DNA from: Epiperipatus broadwayi
Taxonomy: Eukaryota > Onychophora > Udeonychophora > Euonychophora > Peripatidae
Assembly: GCA_028023455.1 (NCBI GenBank)
Contig: JAQFVV010006426.1
Coordinates: 684,001-748,000, forward strand
Length of the DNA: 64,000 bases
Reading direction: 5' to 3'
Shown here one piece after another: positions 35,990 to 46,859 of the stretch (positions within the stretch are counted from its first letter, which is position 1; the number at the start of each line of letters is the position of its first letter). Position numbers and translations under genes: made by a program. Below the pieces are notes generated by a model. It was not told the origin of the DNA. It searched no databases and was given only the letters and a program-made list of their open reading frames with translations.

Positions 35990-36310
35990 AAATTATTTTT
36001 CTTTCATCATAGTTCATCACCTAGTATAAGTTTTAATAATTAATGGAAAGATAGCAGTGCTTAATAAATCCCTACCCAGTGCTATCTTATTCCAATATCC
36101 CTAGATTAGTTTCTAGCTTATGAATTAGGTGCACTAGATCCAAAGTATTCAGATGTTATTGCTCCCAGATTCAAAAATCCTCACTGGTGAAAGCGCACTA
36201 GATCCAAAGTATTCAGATGTTATTGCTCCCAGATTCAAAAATCCTCACTGGTGAAAGCCATAAGCTAGAAATTAATATGGGAATAATGAATAGGGTAGCA
36301 TTAGTTAGAT
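35990..36310. repeat. Foldback relative with internal 64-bp tandem duplication
   Basis: Left words CCAATATCCCTAGATTAG and TTTCTAGCTTATG are mirrored at the right by CATAAGCTAGAAATTAAT. Between them a 64-bp unit (GCACTAGATCCAAAGTATTC ... CCTCACTGGTGAAAGC) starts at 36131 and again at 36195, identical in both copies as far as I can see. It shares the CACTGGTGAAAGC ... TAGAAATTA core with the CTCCATACAGTA family. Confidence 0.75.
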
Positions 36311-36781
36311 ATATTGAGCATTATTATATAACATCTACTGCTTATTAAAGTTTACACTATGTGGCATAACTATGGTGAGAAAAAAAGATTTTATTACAGT
36401 ATCGGAAACCTTATAATCATTCTCCATATATTTATATTTACCACAGGTCTCAAAAGCTATGCACATTATTTATAATGACATATACACTTCTACACCAGAG
36501 GCATTCTTTCAAGCCTGATGTACACATACACAATAATTATTACATTAATGAGAAAGGGGATCAAACTAATAATCATTAGTTACATTTTCTGACCATCTTC
36601 ATATTTATCCTTAGAAGAATTAGCAAAGTTTACTATTTTGACCATCTTCATATCTATCTTTATTAAGATTAGCAAAGTTACTATTTTCAGAGCATTTTTA
36701 TAAGTTCTGAATAAAATCAGTCTAAGGTGCTACTTTTTTTAGAAAGTGCTCTAAAAGGATCTCTACAATTTATTCCAAATG

Positions 36782-37095
36782 ATAAAACAGGCAAAACTCT
36801 CCATACAGTATTGCCACTGGATGCCAGAAGGCTTGTGCATAAAATCCCCATCTAGTACCTACTAATCCAATATCCCCAGACTAGTTTCTGACTTGTGGCC
36901 TTCATCAGTGAGGAGCCTTGGATCTAAGACCATGGCACCTAGAACTTAGGATCTAATGCAACCTTCCAGGAGCCATCTTTTATCTCTTTTTAATTACAAA
37001 ACTATGAGTCTTAAATTGAAAACACAATAATATTTTCAATCCAAGCTCATTAGCTTATACAGCCATATAGGTCTGAACTCAGCTCAGTACCTATG
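36782..37095 (-). repeat. Long member of the CTCCATACAGTA family, copy A
   Basis: Begins GGCAAAACTCTCCATACAGT and continues with CTTGTGCATAAAATCCCC, ACTAGTTTCTGACTTGTGGC, TTCATCAGTGAGGAGCCTTG and a further 200 bp (ACAAAACTATGAGTCTTAAA, CTCATTAGCTTATACAGC). The same order over about 320 bp recurs at 57903-58225. On the minus strand it carries CTGATGA and GAAAC around a short hairpin (36908-36885). It lacks the second TIR of the compact members. Confidence 0.78.
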
Positions 37096-37142
37096 CATTT
37101 TGGTGTCTTTGGTTCTTTAATAACCATAGCCACCACTGCCAA

Positions 37143-37407
37143 TAAACATCACATGATCACCATTTCTTATGCTTGCTTATAACTACTATTAAAACAGGCA
37201 AAACTCTCCATACAGTATTGCCACAAGCCAGAAACTAGTTTGGGAATAGTGGATGAGTAGGTACTAGATGGTGATTTTATGCACAAGCCTTCTGGCATCC
37301 ATTGATTACTCTAGCATGTACTGAGTGGCAATACTGTATGGAGAGTTTTTCCTGTTTTAATAACAGTTATAAGCAAGCATAAGAAATGGTGATCAGGTGA
37401 TGTTTAT
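37143..37407. repeat. Foldback element, CTCCATACAGTA family, with about 80-bp arms
   Basis: Arms of about 80 bp pair almost perfectly: AAACATCACATGATCACC, TTTCTTATGCTTGCTTATAA, AAAACAGGCAAAACTCTCC on the left and complements on the right. The 100-bp centre has CAGAAACTAGTTTGGG, GGATGAGTAGGTACTAGATG and TTTTATGCACAAGCCTTCTG. It sits 50 bp from the long member at 36782-37095. Confidence 0.88.
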
Positions 37408-40011
37408 ATCCCAAATTCAAGATCAGTATTCTATTCTAGTTCTCAGGATGAATGCCATACAATAAAAAAAAATGGGATGAGACAAGAGAGATAAATGAAC
37501 AATAAACAATAGATTTAATAACTCAATAACTTATTTACAATAAATTATGATTCTACATTTATCATTAATAAAATTTGAAAAATTACGTATAAACACACAC
37601 ATACAAAATAGAATCCAAGTTGACTTTTTGCTTCTTTAATTATAAAAAAATAATCTATCTACAATAAAAATAAAATAAGAAGCAACCACCTCCTCCCCCC
37701 TTTTGATCTGCATGCATACACATGTCTATGTATATGCATATACATACACTCACACATATATACATAATATGACTAACCACAAGTGTCATTAATTAACCAA
37801 CTTTACGACATGACCACAGATAAAACATAAAGGATAATGACCTAAATCAAACATATTGCTAAGCAACCAGGCTTGAAAATAAAAAGATACTTCCAATAAA
37901 TATTTATCTTAATAATATTACTTTGATGTACACTATGCAACAATAAACAATTGCAGCAAGTACGGGAAATGAAATCTATCGCATGATCCTATCACTTTGT
38001 TTTTTTATAATTGCAAAGATTGCACAAAAAAGTCAACATCTCAATAGCTACATTATTAGAACAAAGCAAAATGGATGTATATGTCTGATTCTAGAATGAA
38101 TTTCTATCACACAAGAGTGAAAATAAATTGATTTTATCCACTAATATAAATCAAAATATAAATTCATCTAAATAATGAAAGCAAACTGAATGGTAAACTA
38201 ATTGTAAAGAACTCTAAGTTTGAATGAAATCACTGAGAAAAGAAATAAATAACTGCTAGAAATCATCAAGAATAGTTTCTTTTTTAAAAACACTACTTTC
38301 CTATGCATAGAAACAACTCTATAAACAATCTTATAAACTAAAGGGAGTATTGCAATGTGGTTTGGCTAAAAAAAACTATGCTGTAGGCTGACACCAGCTT
38401 TCCATGCCCATAGAAGTGCCAGAATGTGTAAAATGTGTTTCTTTATTGAACACCATGACAATGATGATCTTCAATGGATCTGTTGCATCTTGTTTAATGG
38501 AAACAAATTGGACAGTGCTGATGATCTACAATCCTGGGGGGAGTGTGTGTTAACTAAACCTATGGATAGTATACCACCTTGGGAGATCTATTATCAAGAG
38601 TAAGAGATTGGGAATATAATGAACAGTGCTTGCCAGGCTCAATAATTTATTTTATCAATCATATTAATTTGTATTTTTTTTTATTTATCATTTCATTTTT
38701 TTTTTTTTACTTTTCATTTTCACATTTGGAAGCTACTTTAGAAAATGGAAGAGTTTATTTTAAATGCAAAGGGAGAAAAATGTTAGACTGAGTAAATATT
38801 TTATGATATTAAATAGGTCTACATACCCCTCTAGTAGCTTGATATCATCAATCCTGAATGTGGAATGAAGTAAGATTTTCATGATGTTCCACATTAAGAG
38901 CATACTATAGTGATATAACAGAGTTTTCATTATTTGTTAAATGTTTTACTAAAATTTGTTATATATATATATTTCTGTGTATATGACTAACTCTCTTGAA
39001 TGGATTATCTTTCCTATTGACATTAAAAAATTACATATAGATATAGGGGGTCTTCTCCTCCAAGATGGATGATCATAATCATCATGAATTAGACACCAAA
39101 TGCTACTCTATAATGTGACTATAAATATATTAATTAGTAAGTGAAATTCACGATCTTGGGAAAATTTTTTTTTTATATTATTTTAGGATATGGACTTCTA
39201 CCATGGGATTTGGGATTAGGGTATCTATTGTATTTAGCTCTTAAGTGATAGAAAGCCATCCTTGATTCCTGCAATTATATACATTGTAAGAGATGGCTTA
39301 CAGCTGGCCTACACAATTGGCCTACACACATGTCCCAATTTCTTTTTCAATATATGAATTCAGACCAAGTGGTAGGCAAGTAAATATCTTATCTATTTGC
39401 TTATACAAATGTAGTATATCTATATATAAACATACAGATCAACTAATGTGTTTGAAATAAAATATCCTACATACTTGCTTGTATCAAAGTAGTATATACA
39501 TTTATAGACATATATGTAGACTGGTTTGTTTGATAAATTAATTTTTTTTTATTTATTGTGAGAAGGTAAACAAAGTTGCTATACACATGATGTATAAATG
39601 CATATAAACTAATATGTTCGTCTATTGGTAGAAATTAATTGTTTTTTCTATTTTTTTTATTCATTTAATTTCATGAACTAAAAATACTAATTGATTGACA
39701 TAGAATGGACATAATAAAAAAATTATATGAGGTCAAAATTTTTAATAAATGATCGAATTTGGAATAGTGAAAAATAATGAAAATATGAATATTTTATACA
39801 TTGTTTTTTTTTTTATCAAATTGAAATAATAGGTTTTTTTAGCAGGCATGTGACAAGGCAGCATTTCTCTTGACTGGAAAAATCTACAATTGAACAAACA
39901 GCAGACTAGCATTCAGGTTTTTAAAAAAGAAGAAATCTGGAATTGAACTGACAGCAAAAACTTCAGTTTTTATTTCTTTTAAAAAAAAGAAAAAAACTTT
40001 TTGGCATCTGA
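37408..40011. other. No gene seen
   Basis: Intron-like AT-rich DNA with (AT)n and poly-T runs. The 70-residue plus-strand frame at 38579-38791 is low-complexity and unsupported. Confidence 0.45.
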
Positions 40012-40025
40012 AAAAAACAGTAGAA

Positions 40026-40127
40026 GTCTTGCATTGTTAGCCAAGAGGTATCACAGCCACCATGCAAGCAAGTAGTTGGTTGCAGACGGTTGTGGGTTCG
40101 CGTCCCAGCCGATGCTATGACATATGG
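40026..40127 (+). repeat. tRNA-derived SINE (family 1), young copy
   Basis: Starts GTCTTGCATTGTTAGCCAAG, has TGTGGGTTCGCGTCCCAGCC as B-box region, ends GCTATGACATATGG. A perfect 14-bp target duplication AAAAAACAGTAGAA lies at 40012-40025 and 40128-40141. Close in sequence to the copies at 10.4, 13.5 and 34.8 kb. Confidence 0.92.
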
Positions 40128-40141
40128 AAAAAACAGTAGAA

Positions 40142-41304
40142 TTTTAATATTAGTTTCAAGAAGTTAAACTTTAATTTATTCTGCAAACTGGAATTAATTA
40201 TTATATAAATGATGGAAAAGAAATCTGAAACTACTAAAAATTAACTGTTGTTTTTAAAAGTTATTTTTATATAATTAAGCCAAGTTATAAATAATAGCTT
40301 ATAATAAAGGAAAATTATAATGTATTTGGGGTAAAAAAAACAGTGCTGTGGGTCTTTCCAGCTAACTTCAATGTCATTAGGAAATTATGGAATTATAAAA
40401 TTTTTCATTAGAATGTCTATCTCAAGAATGCTGGTGTGCAACCATTTTCCATGGATTCATCTGGTCAGAAAAGATATTTCACATGCATTTGTTTCAATCA
40501 AGGAACATGAGATATATAAATAACAACAGAGTTGTCATGGATATTGACATTTTTTGGACTGAGTGCTTGCTTTACTCAAGATAAATTATATATCTTATTC
40601 ACGTGATGATTATTATTTTTTTTGCTTTTGTCATTTTTATTTGAAAGTTTATATATTGTAATTTTTTTTTATTGTGTATTTAAAATTCGTTTTTCAAATT
40701 TGATTACCTACCGTTTAAAAGTATAACCAGTGAGTGGATAGATATCATATGTTGAAATATTTTTAAAAAAGAAATCCACTACCATTAATACGTATTATTA
40801 TTATTTTTTTTTAATAAAAGTAAATTTTCAGATTCTTCTCAACATTGATCCATCAAGACGACCTCATTTCAAGTAAGGTTTTTCATATATTTAATATTAA
40901 GAGTAAGACTTTAGAACAACAAGACTTGTAATTTTGTTTACTCTGAATACACAATTAACCCACTGAGTAAATGGTTTTTAGCTATCATTAATTTCTACCA
41001 TGACTTATACCTACATATAAATAAATGGGAGTGGGGCAGTTATAATTATAATATATTTGCCCTAGTCTAAAAATATTATAATTATTTTAATGGGGTAGTT
41101 TTATAATTAATGAACTTTCATTGTGCTTTTCTTTTTTGTTGTTTTATGTATATATTTAACAATCATATAGTATAATTTTGTATATAATGTACTTTAAATT
41201 ATTTTGTTTCTGTTGAATGACATCAAGATGATAGAAAAACCAGTCTTGATAATCGAATATTTTTTTATTTTATTATTTCTTGTTTGTAAATATTTATTTT
41301 ATAT
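40142..41304. other. No gene seen
   Basis: AT-rich sequence, poly-T runs; nothing recognised. Confidence 0.45.
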
Positions 41305-41772
41305 GTTATTAATAAATTAAGTTGTTTAAATCAATCTGATCTCTGTTTGGTCATCGCCATCATCACTGTGCATTGATACCATTAGATGATCATCATCATC
41401 ACATAAATTTGCACTATTAAAGGTTTGATGATCATCATCAATCATTGTATATTGCTCTTACAAATAATTGATCATCATCAATTTTTTCTAGATTTATGCT
41501 TATATAAAGGCATATTTGGTTTATAATTGAGTAAGTCCATCTCTGAGGAGAGCTGACTTCAAGAACTCCCTGAGTTCGAATTCCGTGGTGCAATGGGACC
41601 TAAAAAGGGAGGTGTAATAAATATGCATCAAAATTTTGTTAGTAAATTATAATTAGTATATTGAAAGTATATGTGACTTGGAACTGGGCATTTCATTGTG
41701 ACATCTTTAGCATCCTATTCAAAGGCCTAGGTCTGACAGTAGTGAGATGCATTCCCTTTGTTAGATGCCATT
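41305..41772 (+). repeat. Unclassified repeat with B-box-like motif, copy A
   Basis: Words shared in order with 41985-42433: CTGATCTCTGTTTGGTCATC, ATCACTGTGCATTGA, TTGAGTAAGTCCATCTCTGA, GGAGAGCTGAC, CCTGAGTTCGAATTCCGTGG (B-box-like), GGCATTTCATTGTGACATC, GTGAGATGCATTCCC. Copy A has an extra (CATCAT)-rich insert at 41380-41490. A SINE-type origin is possible. Confidence 0.7.
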
Positions 41773-41984
41773 CTTGATTCAGTAACATCTGACTCAGCCA
41801 AATTTGTCATTGAATCATGAATTTTGAATATGACTTGTTGAAGGTTAGTTGACACATTTCATCCAAATCATCCAACTACTTAGTCATATTTGTATCATCA
41901 TATGGTGTACCATGCGGTTCTGGTATATCTAGCACCATCAACTTTTGGGATAGCAGGTTCCATTATAATATATATTAATATTGT

Positions 41985-42433
41985 TAGATTAGTTATTTAA
42001 TAAATGTTGTTAAGTTATTTTGATCAATATGATCTCTGCCTTGTCATCATCATTATGCATTCACCCCACTAAAATTATATGCTAAACATTAATATCCACA
42101 CATCTCTTCTTATATGTATATTGATATTAGGAATATTCTGGGAGAGTGCGTTAATTGATCCTCACTTATTATTAAATTGAGTAAGCCCATCCCCGAAGAG
42201 AGCTGACTATGAATTCTCCTTGAGTTCGAATACTGAGGCATAATGGAACCAGAAAGAGGGGTAAGATGTGCATGAACTAGTCCAAATGACATCTAGATTT
42301 AATGAGTAAACACTGAGCTAGCCCATTGAAAGTAGATGTGACCATAGACTAAGCATTTCATCACATCATTGCCAGTATCCTACCCAAAGACCCCAGGTAT
42401 GACTGTAGTTAGATGTGCCCCCCCCTTCTTGTG
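41985..42433 (+). repeat. Unclassified repeat with B-box-like motif, copy B
   Basis: Direct-orientation copy of the preceding repeat, about 200 bp downstream of its end. Matching words include TATGATCTCTGCCTTGTCAT, GAGTAAGCCCATCCCCGAAG, AGAGCTGAC, CTTGAGTTCGAATACTGAGG, AAGCATTTCATCACATCATT and GACTGTAGTTAGATGTGCCC. The pair looks like a local duplication. Confidence 0.7.
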
Positions 42434-42911
42434 ACAATGACGATCTGTTACAATATATATGTTTCAACAAACACAGCAGAAAAAAATCAACTGATGACAT
42501 ATTTACAAATGTACTTATAAAATAATTAATTATTCATATGTAAAAAAAAAATAACATTGTTTTCTCAGGTTATATTTAGCAAACTGATAAACCTGTGACA
42601 CCTAATAGTTTTTTTTTTACTCATATAATCCATAGAGATAAATAATGTGCAGAGCTCTTTTGTCTCCTAAAATAGTTTTCTTGGCTCATTCTCTTGTTTT
42701 TTTACTCTACACACAAATCAGAGACTTCAATTATTTCTATTATGTGTATGACCAGGAGAAAAAGTTTATTATAGCATGAGGACTTTTTCCAAGTAATATC
42801 CTATAGACAGATACTTATCAGTTTGCAAATAGAAACAAGACTACATGGTAATGAGGAGTGCTAGGGTACTTTAAAATATATATTTCATTTGATTTATTTT
42901 TGAAAATGAAC

Positions 42912-42930
42912 TGTCTGTGCATATATATAT
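42912..42930 (+). repeat. 5' LTR of the Gypsy element, first 19 bases
   Basis: TGTCTGTGCATATATATAT aligns with TGTCAGTGTGTATATATAT at the start of the 3' LTR. The LTR is interrupted here by the LINE and resumes at 44872. Confidence 0.82.
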
Positions 42931-44871
42931 CAATCAATCAATAGTAGTCTGTCCAATAGACAGGTCCAGAGAGTAGTCACTAAATCAGTTCATCCATTCT
43001 TCCATTCCATTCTCTTCCTTGCCCACTTCCTCAATTCCACATAACCCCTTCCATCTCGTATATCATCCAATAATGTCAATCTCTTCCGTCCTTTCTTTTT
43101 ATTTCCACTCACCATTCCTTCCAAAACATCTTTCATTAAACTATAATCTTTTCTTAGTATATGTCCAATCCAGTTTCTCTTTCTCTCTTTGATACTTTCA
43201 ATCAATCTTCTTTCCTCATTAACTCTTTTCAAAACTTCTTCATTTGTTATTTTATTCACCCAACTGATTTTTTCCATTTTTCTCCATGTCCACATCTCAA
43301 AAGCTTCCAGTCGGTTCTTAATTATATTACTCAATGTCCATGTCTCACAACCATACATTAATACACTCCACACATAACATTTAATTAATCTTTTCCTTAA
43401 TTCTCTTTCCATAGGTCCACAAAATATCTTCTTTCTTTTTACAAATGTCACCTTTGCCAATGCTATTCTTCTTTTAACTTCATCTTCACTTCTTCCATCC
43501 TCACTCAACCAACAACCCAAATATCTAAATCCCTTCACCTGCTGCACCATGTCATCATGGATTCCAATTTGCAGTCTTTTTGCATCTCTCCCTATCCATA
43601 AACACTTAGTCTTTTCAATATTAATCTTCATTCCATATGCCATACATCCTTCTTCCAATTTATTCAACATATTCTGAAGATCCTTTTCTTCCTCAGCAAT
43701 AAGAGCCATATCATCTGCAAATCTTATACACTTCATTACTCTCCCTCCAACATTTGCTCCTCCACAGTCCAAATAATTATTTAGCATATCTTCTAAATAA
43801 ATATTAAACAAAACAGGTGACATACTACATCCTTGCCTAACTCCACTTTCTATATTCACTTCATCAGTATCATTACATTCAAATCTAACTCTTATTCTTT
43901 GCCCATTATACATATTCCATATCAATCTTCTTTCTTTCCAGAATACTCCTTTATCTCTTAAGATAGACATCAGTTTATTCCAGCTTACTCTATCAAATGC
44001 CTTTTCTAAATCTACAAAACATATACCAATTCCTTTATCTCTTTCAATATATCTTTCTGCAATTGTCCTAACAATACCAATAGCATATCTTGTGCTTTTC
44101 CCTTTCCGAAAACCAAACTGTTCTTCAGCAATATAATAGTCAACCTTCCCATAAATCCTTTGAGTTAAAATCCTCAATAACACCTTAGAAACATGAGACA
44201 ATACACTTATTGTCCTATACTCTTCACATTTAACAGCTTTCTTCTTTTTAGCAATTGGAATCACTATAGTTCTTAAAAAATCTTCAGGCCAAACTCCACT
44301 ATTATATATCAAATTGCAAAGTCCAACTATTTCCTTCATAGTAAATTCTCCCATTTCTCTCAAAAATTCTATAGGTACTGCATCAAATCCAATAGCCTTA
44401 CCATTCTTCATTTGTGCGATTGCCTTTCTTACTTCATCTGGCAGTATGTCCATACCTCTATCGTCCATTGCAACATCTTCTTCATTTTCAAGTTCATAAC
44501 TAATTAAATTATTTCCTCTACTAAACAGACACCGAATATATTCTTCCCATCTTTTTAATATATCATTACTATCGGTTAACCTTCTTCCATTCTTATCCGC
44601 AATCTCACTTGCTACCCATGTCTTTTTCTCCCAAGAAATACTTTGTATTCTATCAAATGCTAGATCATATCTTTTCGTCTGCTGAAACCTTTCTATCTCT
44701 TTACATTCTTGTTCCAACCACTTTTCTTTTGCTAAATCTGTTTCTCTTCTTAATTCATTATTAAATTTCCTATATTCCTTTTGCCCTTCCTCAGTATTTA
44801 CATTCTTCCACCATCTCCGTACTTCCATCTTTTCCAACATACCTTCAGTTATCCAAGGTCTTTTAGCTTTT
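42931..44871 (-). mobile_element. Non-LTR retrotransposon (LINE), 5'-truncated, inserted in the Gypsy 5' LTR
   Basis: The minus-strand element has a 5' end at 44871 inside the reading frame and a 3' end at 42931 in a TGATTGATTG short-repeat tail. CATATATATAT (11 bp) flanks it on both sides (42920-42930 and 44872-44882) as a target-site duplication. The endonuclease half is missing, as usual when target-primed reverse transcription stops early. The remaining frame has no stop or shift, so the insertion is much younger than its Gypsy host. Confidence 0.92.
42990..44870 (-). CDS. LINE endonuclease-reverse transcriptase, C-terminal part
   Basis: The frame is open for 10 codons before the first Met (KAKRPWITEG) and then 616 codons, beginning right at the insertion boundary. 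Counting from the Met: a linker region (1-130), RT motif 1-2 around 207-222 (EEYRTISVLSHVSKVLL), QFGFRKGKST at 241-250, palm motif A at 273-286 (CFVDLEKAFDRVSW), motif B at 333-345 (GVRQGCSMSPVLF) and catalytic C box FADD at 374-377. The thumb motif FRYLGCWLSEDG is at about 438-449. The C-terminus has TLSNIIKNRLEAFEMWTWRK and NWIGHIL, typical of invertebrate RTE/jockey-type endonuclease-RTs. Both catalytic Asp pairs are present. The apurinic endonuclease domain is absent, so it would not mobilise itself. Confidence 0.93.
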   Translation of the reverse strand, partial: KAKRPWITEGMLEKMEVRRWWKNVNTEEGQKEYRKFNNELRRETDLAKEKWLEQECKEIERFQQTKRYDLAFDRIQSISWEKKTWVASEIADKNGRRLTDSNDILKRWEEYIRCLFSRGNNLISYELENEEDVAMDDRGMDILPDEVRKAIAQMKNGKAIGFDAVPIEFLREMGEFTMKEIVGLCNLIYNSGVWPEDFLRTIVIPIAKKKKAVKCEEYRTISVLSHVSKVLLRILTQRIYGKVDYYIAEEQFGFRKGKSTRYAIGIVRTIAERYIERDKGIGICFVDLEKAFDRVSWNKLMSILRDKGVFWKERRLIWNMYNGQRIRVRFECNDTDEVNIESGVRQGCSMSPVLFNIYLEDMLNNYLDCGGANVGGRVMKCIRFADDMALIAEEEKDLQNMLNKLEEGCMAYGMKINIEKTKCLWIGRDAKRLQIGIHDDMVQQVKGFRYLGCWLSEDGRSEDEVKRRIALAKVTFVKRKKIFCGPMERELRKRLIKCYVWSVLMYGCETWTLSNIIKNRLEAFEMWTWRKMEKISWVNKITNEEVLKRVNEERRLIESIKERKRNWIGHILRKDYSLMKDVLEGMVSGNKKKGRKRLTLLDDIRDGRGYVELRKWARKRMEWKNG

Positions 44872-45637
44872 CATATATATATTATAAATAGAGTTTATTT
44901 TAAGAAATTGTAATTGCATGCAGACAGTACATTATTATTACTTACTCAGTTTAAACACACGCTCTAGAAAATTAGCATACAGTAAAAAACAAATAATAAA
45001 TGGAGTTATGCTAATTAGTTTTATTATGGATAATGAACTGATAAGTCAAGTAGAAATGAAGTTTTGAAAAAAGGGGAAAAAGCTTTGGGCTAAGTTAACA
45101 CCATGTTAAATTATAAATTTTATTAAATGCACATTATTATATTAAGCAATAATTACTAAGGCAGTAACCTTTAGGAATAAGCGTCTTAAAAACTCGAAGG
45201 TAGGGACCTCTACAGGTCTTAGTCACAAGCTTGTGACTAAGACCTGTAGAGGTCCCTACCTCCGAATTTTTAAGACGCTTATTCCTAAAGGTTACTGCCT
45301 TAGTAAATATCACCATGTTAAATGAAAATAGTTAGCCTAAGTTAACAACTGATTAAAATTGCTATTAAAGTGTCGTCTGAAAAATTATATTATTGTGTAT
45401 GTGAAATCGAAACTTAAGATATGTGGATCATATTTATACATGGACAGTGTGTACGAATAATTCATTTCCAAATGTTAAAAGATTATTAATTACTTTTCCA
45501 AAAAAATTTCACTCTACTATTATTTTCATATATTATTATTTTCATTATCTCAGTTTTAAAATCATCTAGTGTTACTTAATTTTAATTCTGATGCTTTTCC
45601 AGCTGGTATTATTGATAATACTCTTAAGTACACAGCA
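44872..45637 (+). repeat. 5' LTR of the Gypsy element, main part
   Basis: Aligns with the 3' LTR: TGCATGCAGACAGTACATTA, GGATAATGAACT, AACTGATTAAAATTGCT, GTGGATCATATTTATACATG, TTATTAATTACTTTTCCAAA, TCTAGTGTTACTTA, ending TACACAGCA. It carries an extra 154-bp palindrome (45153-45306). A sequence resembling a primer-binding site, TGGCATCAGTCGACAGTAG, starts three bases after its end at 45641. Confidence 0.85.
45153..45306. repeat. Near-perfect 154-bp palindrome inside the 5' LTR
   Basis: Two 77-bp arms meet with no spacer at ACAAGCTTGT. Arm words are TTACTAAGGCAGTAACCTTT, AGGAATAAGCGTCTTAA and GGTAGGGACCTCTACAGGTC with exact complements apart from two mismatches (ACTCGAAGG against ATTCGGAGG). 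It is absent from the 3' LTR, so it entered after the Gypsy insertion or arose locally. CACCATGTTAAAT is present on both sides of it in the LTR. Confidence 0.93.
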
Positions 45638-45640
45638 GAA

Positions 45641-45659
45641 TGGCATCAGTCGACAGTAG
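45641..45659 (+). other. Putative primer-binding site of the Gypsy element
   Basis: TGGCATCAGTCGACAGTAG directly follows the 5' LTR (three bases between) and starts with TGG, the complement of tRNA CCA ends. The matching tRNA was not identified. Confidence 0.5.
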
Positions 45660-45822
45660 ATCCTAATTGCAGGAAAATGGCAACAAAATGTTAACCAAGC
45701 AAAACAATGTAAACATAATGATGTCATGAATTTAATGTAAATAACACAGTGATATGGAATACATAAGTTGAACACATGTTCATAAATAAAGATGAGAATG
45801 ATAAAGTTTAAGTATCCACTCT

Positions 45823-46200
45823 CTTAGTTTTTGTGGGCAATGATGTTTTCCAAGTATCTAAACAACTATGTGATCCTAAACAACCTAAAGACATTCTATA
45901 TCAATACTTAATTGAAATCCTGAATGTGTATTTTCAATCAGTAATGTCTAAATGGGTACACGTCTATGTTTTTGAATGAGGAAACAGGTACCTTGTGAGT
46001 GGTATCACAATTATAATTTAGCACTGCAAACACTTGTTAAACAATGCAAATTTGTTGCTAAACTAGAAAACAGGTTGTTAGACCAATGTCAGACCAACTT
46101 CAGAAAAAAGGTACTAAGTGAACCAGACCTGATATATAAAATAGCAATTGCAAAGTGCATTGCATAAGAGATTGTTAGAAAATGTATCAGAAGTTCAAGT
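45823..46200 (+). pseudogene. Gypsy gag capsid remnant
   Basis: Plus-strand reading gives VGNDVFQVSKQLCDPKQPKD, then ILYQYLIEILNVYFQS, then after one stop WYHNYNLALQTLVKQC, KFVAKLENRLLDQCQTNFRK and KVLSEPDLIYKIAIAKC. The order matches Mag-clade capsids (LRDRxVCGLxxxxxQKRLLxExDLTxxKA). The matching core is KVLSEPDL. No zinc knuckle was found after it. Stops show loss of function. Confidence 0.75.
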
Positions 46201-46859
46201 TTCAGTGAGTATGCAGAATATCTCAACTTCTTCAAAGACCACAAAGAATAATCTGATTTGTTATTACTATGGCATGAAAGGTGACATTCAATATTTTCAT
46301 ATTTACAAGAGAAAAGTTGAAATGTAAAAGGACATTTAGCTACGCCCTCAAAAGGGCAAGTCTTCAAAAGCTAAGTCAAATCTGGACTTTAAATCATGGG
46401 GAGGTGGATTGAGAAGAAAAGATGTCAGAAAAATAAATAACACTGAAAATGACTGTATTACACAGATGAGACCATCTGTGAAAGACAAATAAAGTTGATA
46501 GCAGCATGGCATTATCATTATTATCACTAAAAGATTGGAATATTATTAATGGTAAAAATAAAAACAAGTGGAAATTGGAAAATCCATATGTATGAGCTAC
46601 AGATGTAAACAGTAACAAAAAAAAAACACATGTTAAATTGATAAATACCAGGAGTGTCCAATGCCAGAATTAAATTGCTATATTTATAGTGAATAGAAAT
46701 ATAAGCTCTTTACTAGGCAGAAAGTACAACTGGAAGCTGAAGTTAAAAACCAAGTTTCCCTGGCTATTTATATCAGAATTAGCTGAACTGAAGACATAAC
46801 TGTTGGTCATAGAATTACTGAGAGATGCCTTGTATTTAAACCACATAAGATATCAATAT

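Noticed and set aside
43161-44499. Plus-strand frames of 61-66 residues in the LINE
   Set aside because: Antisense shadows of the RT frame.
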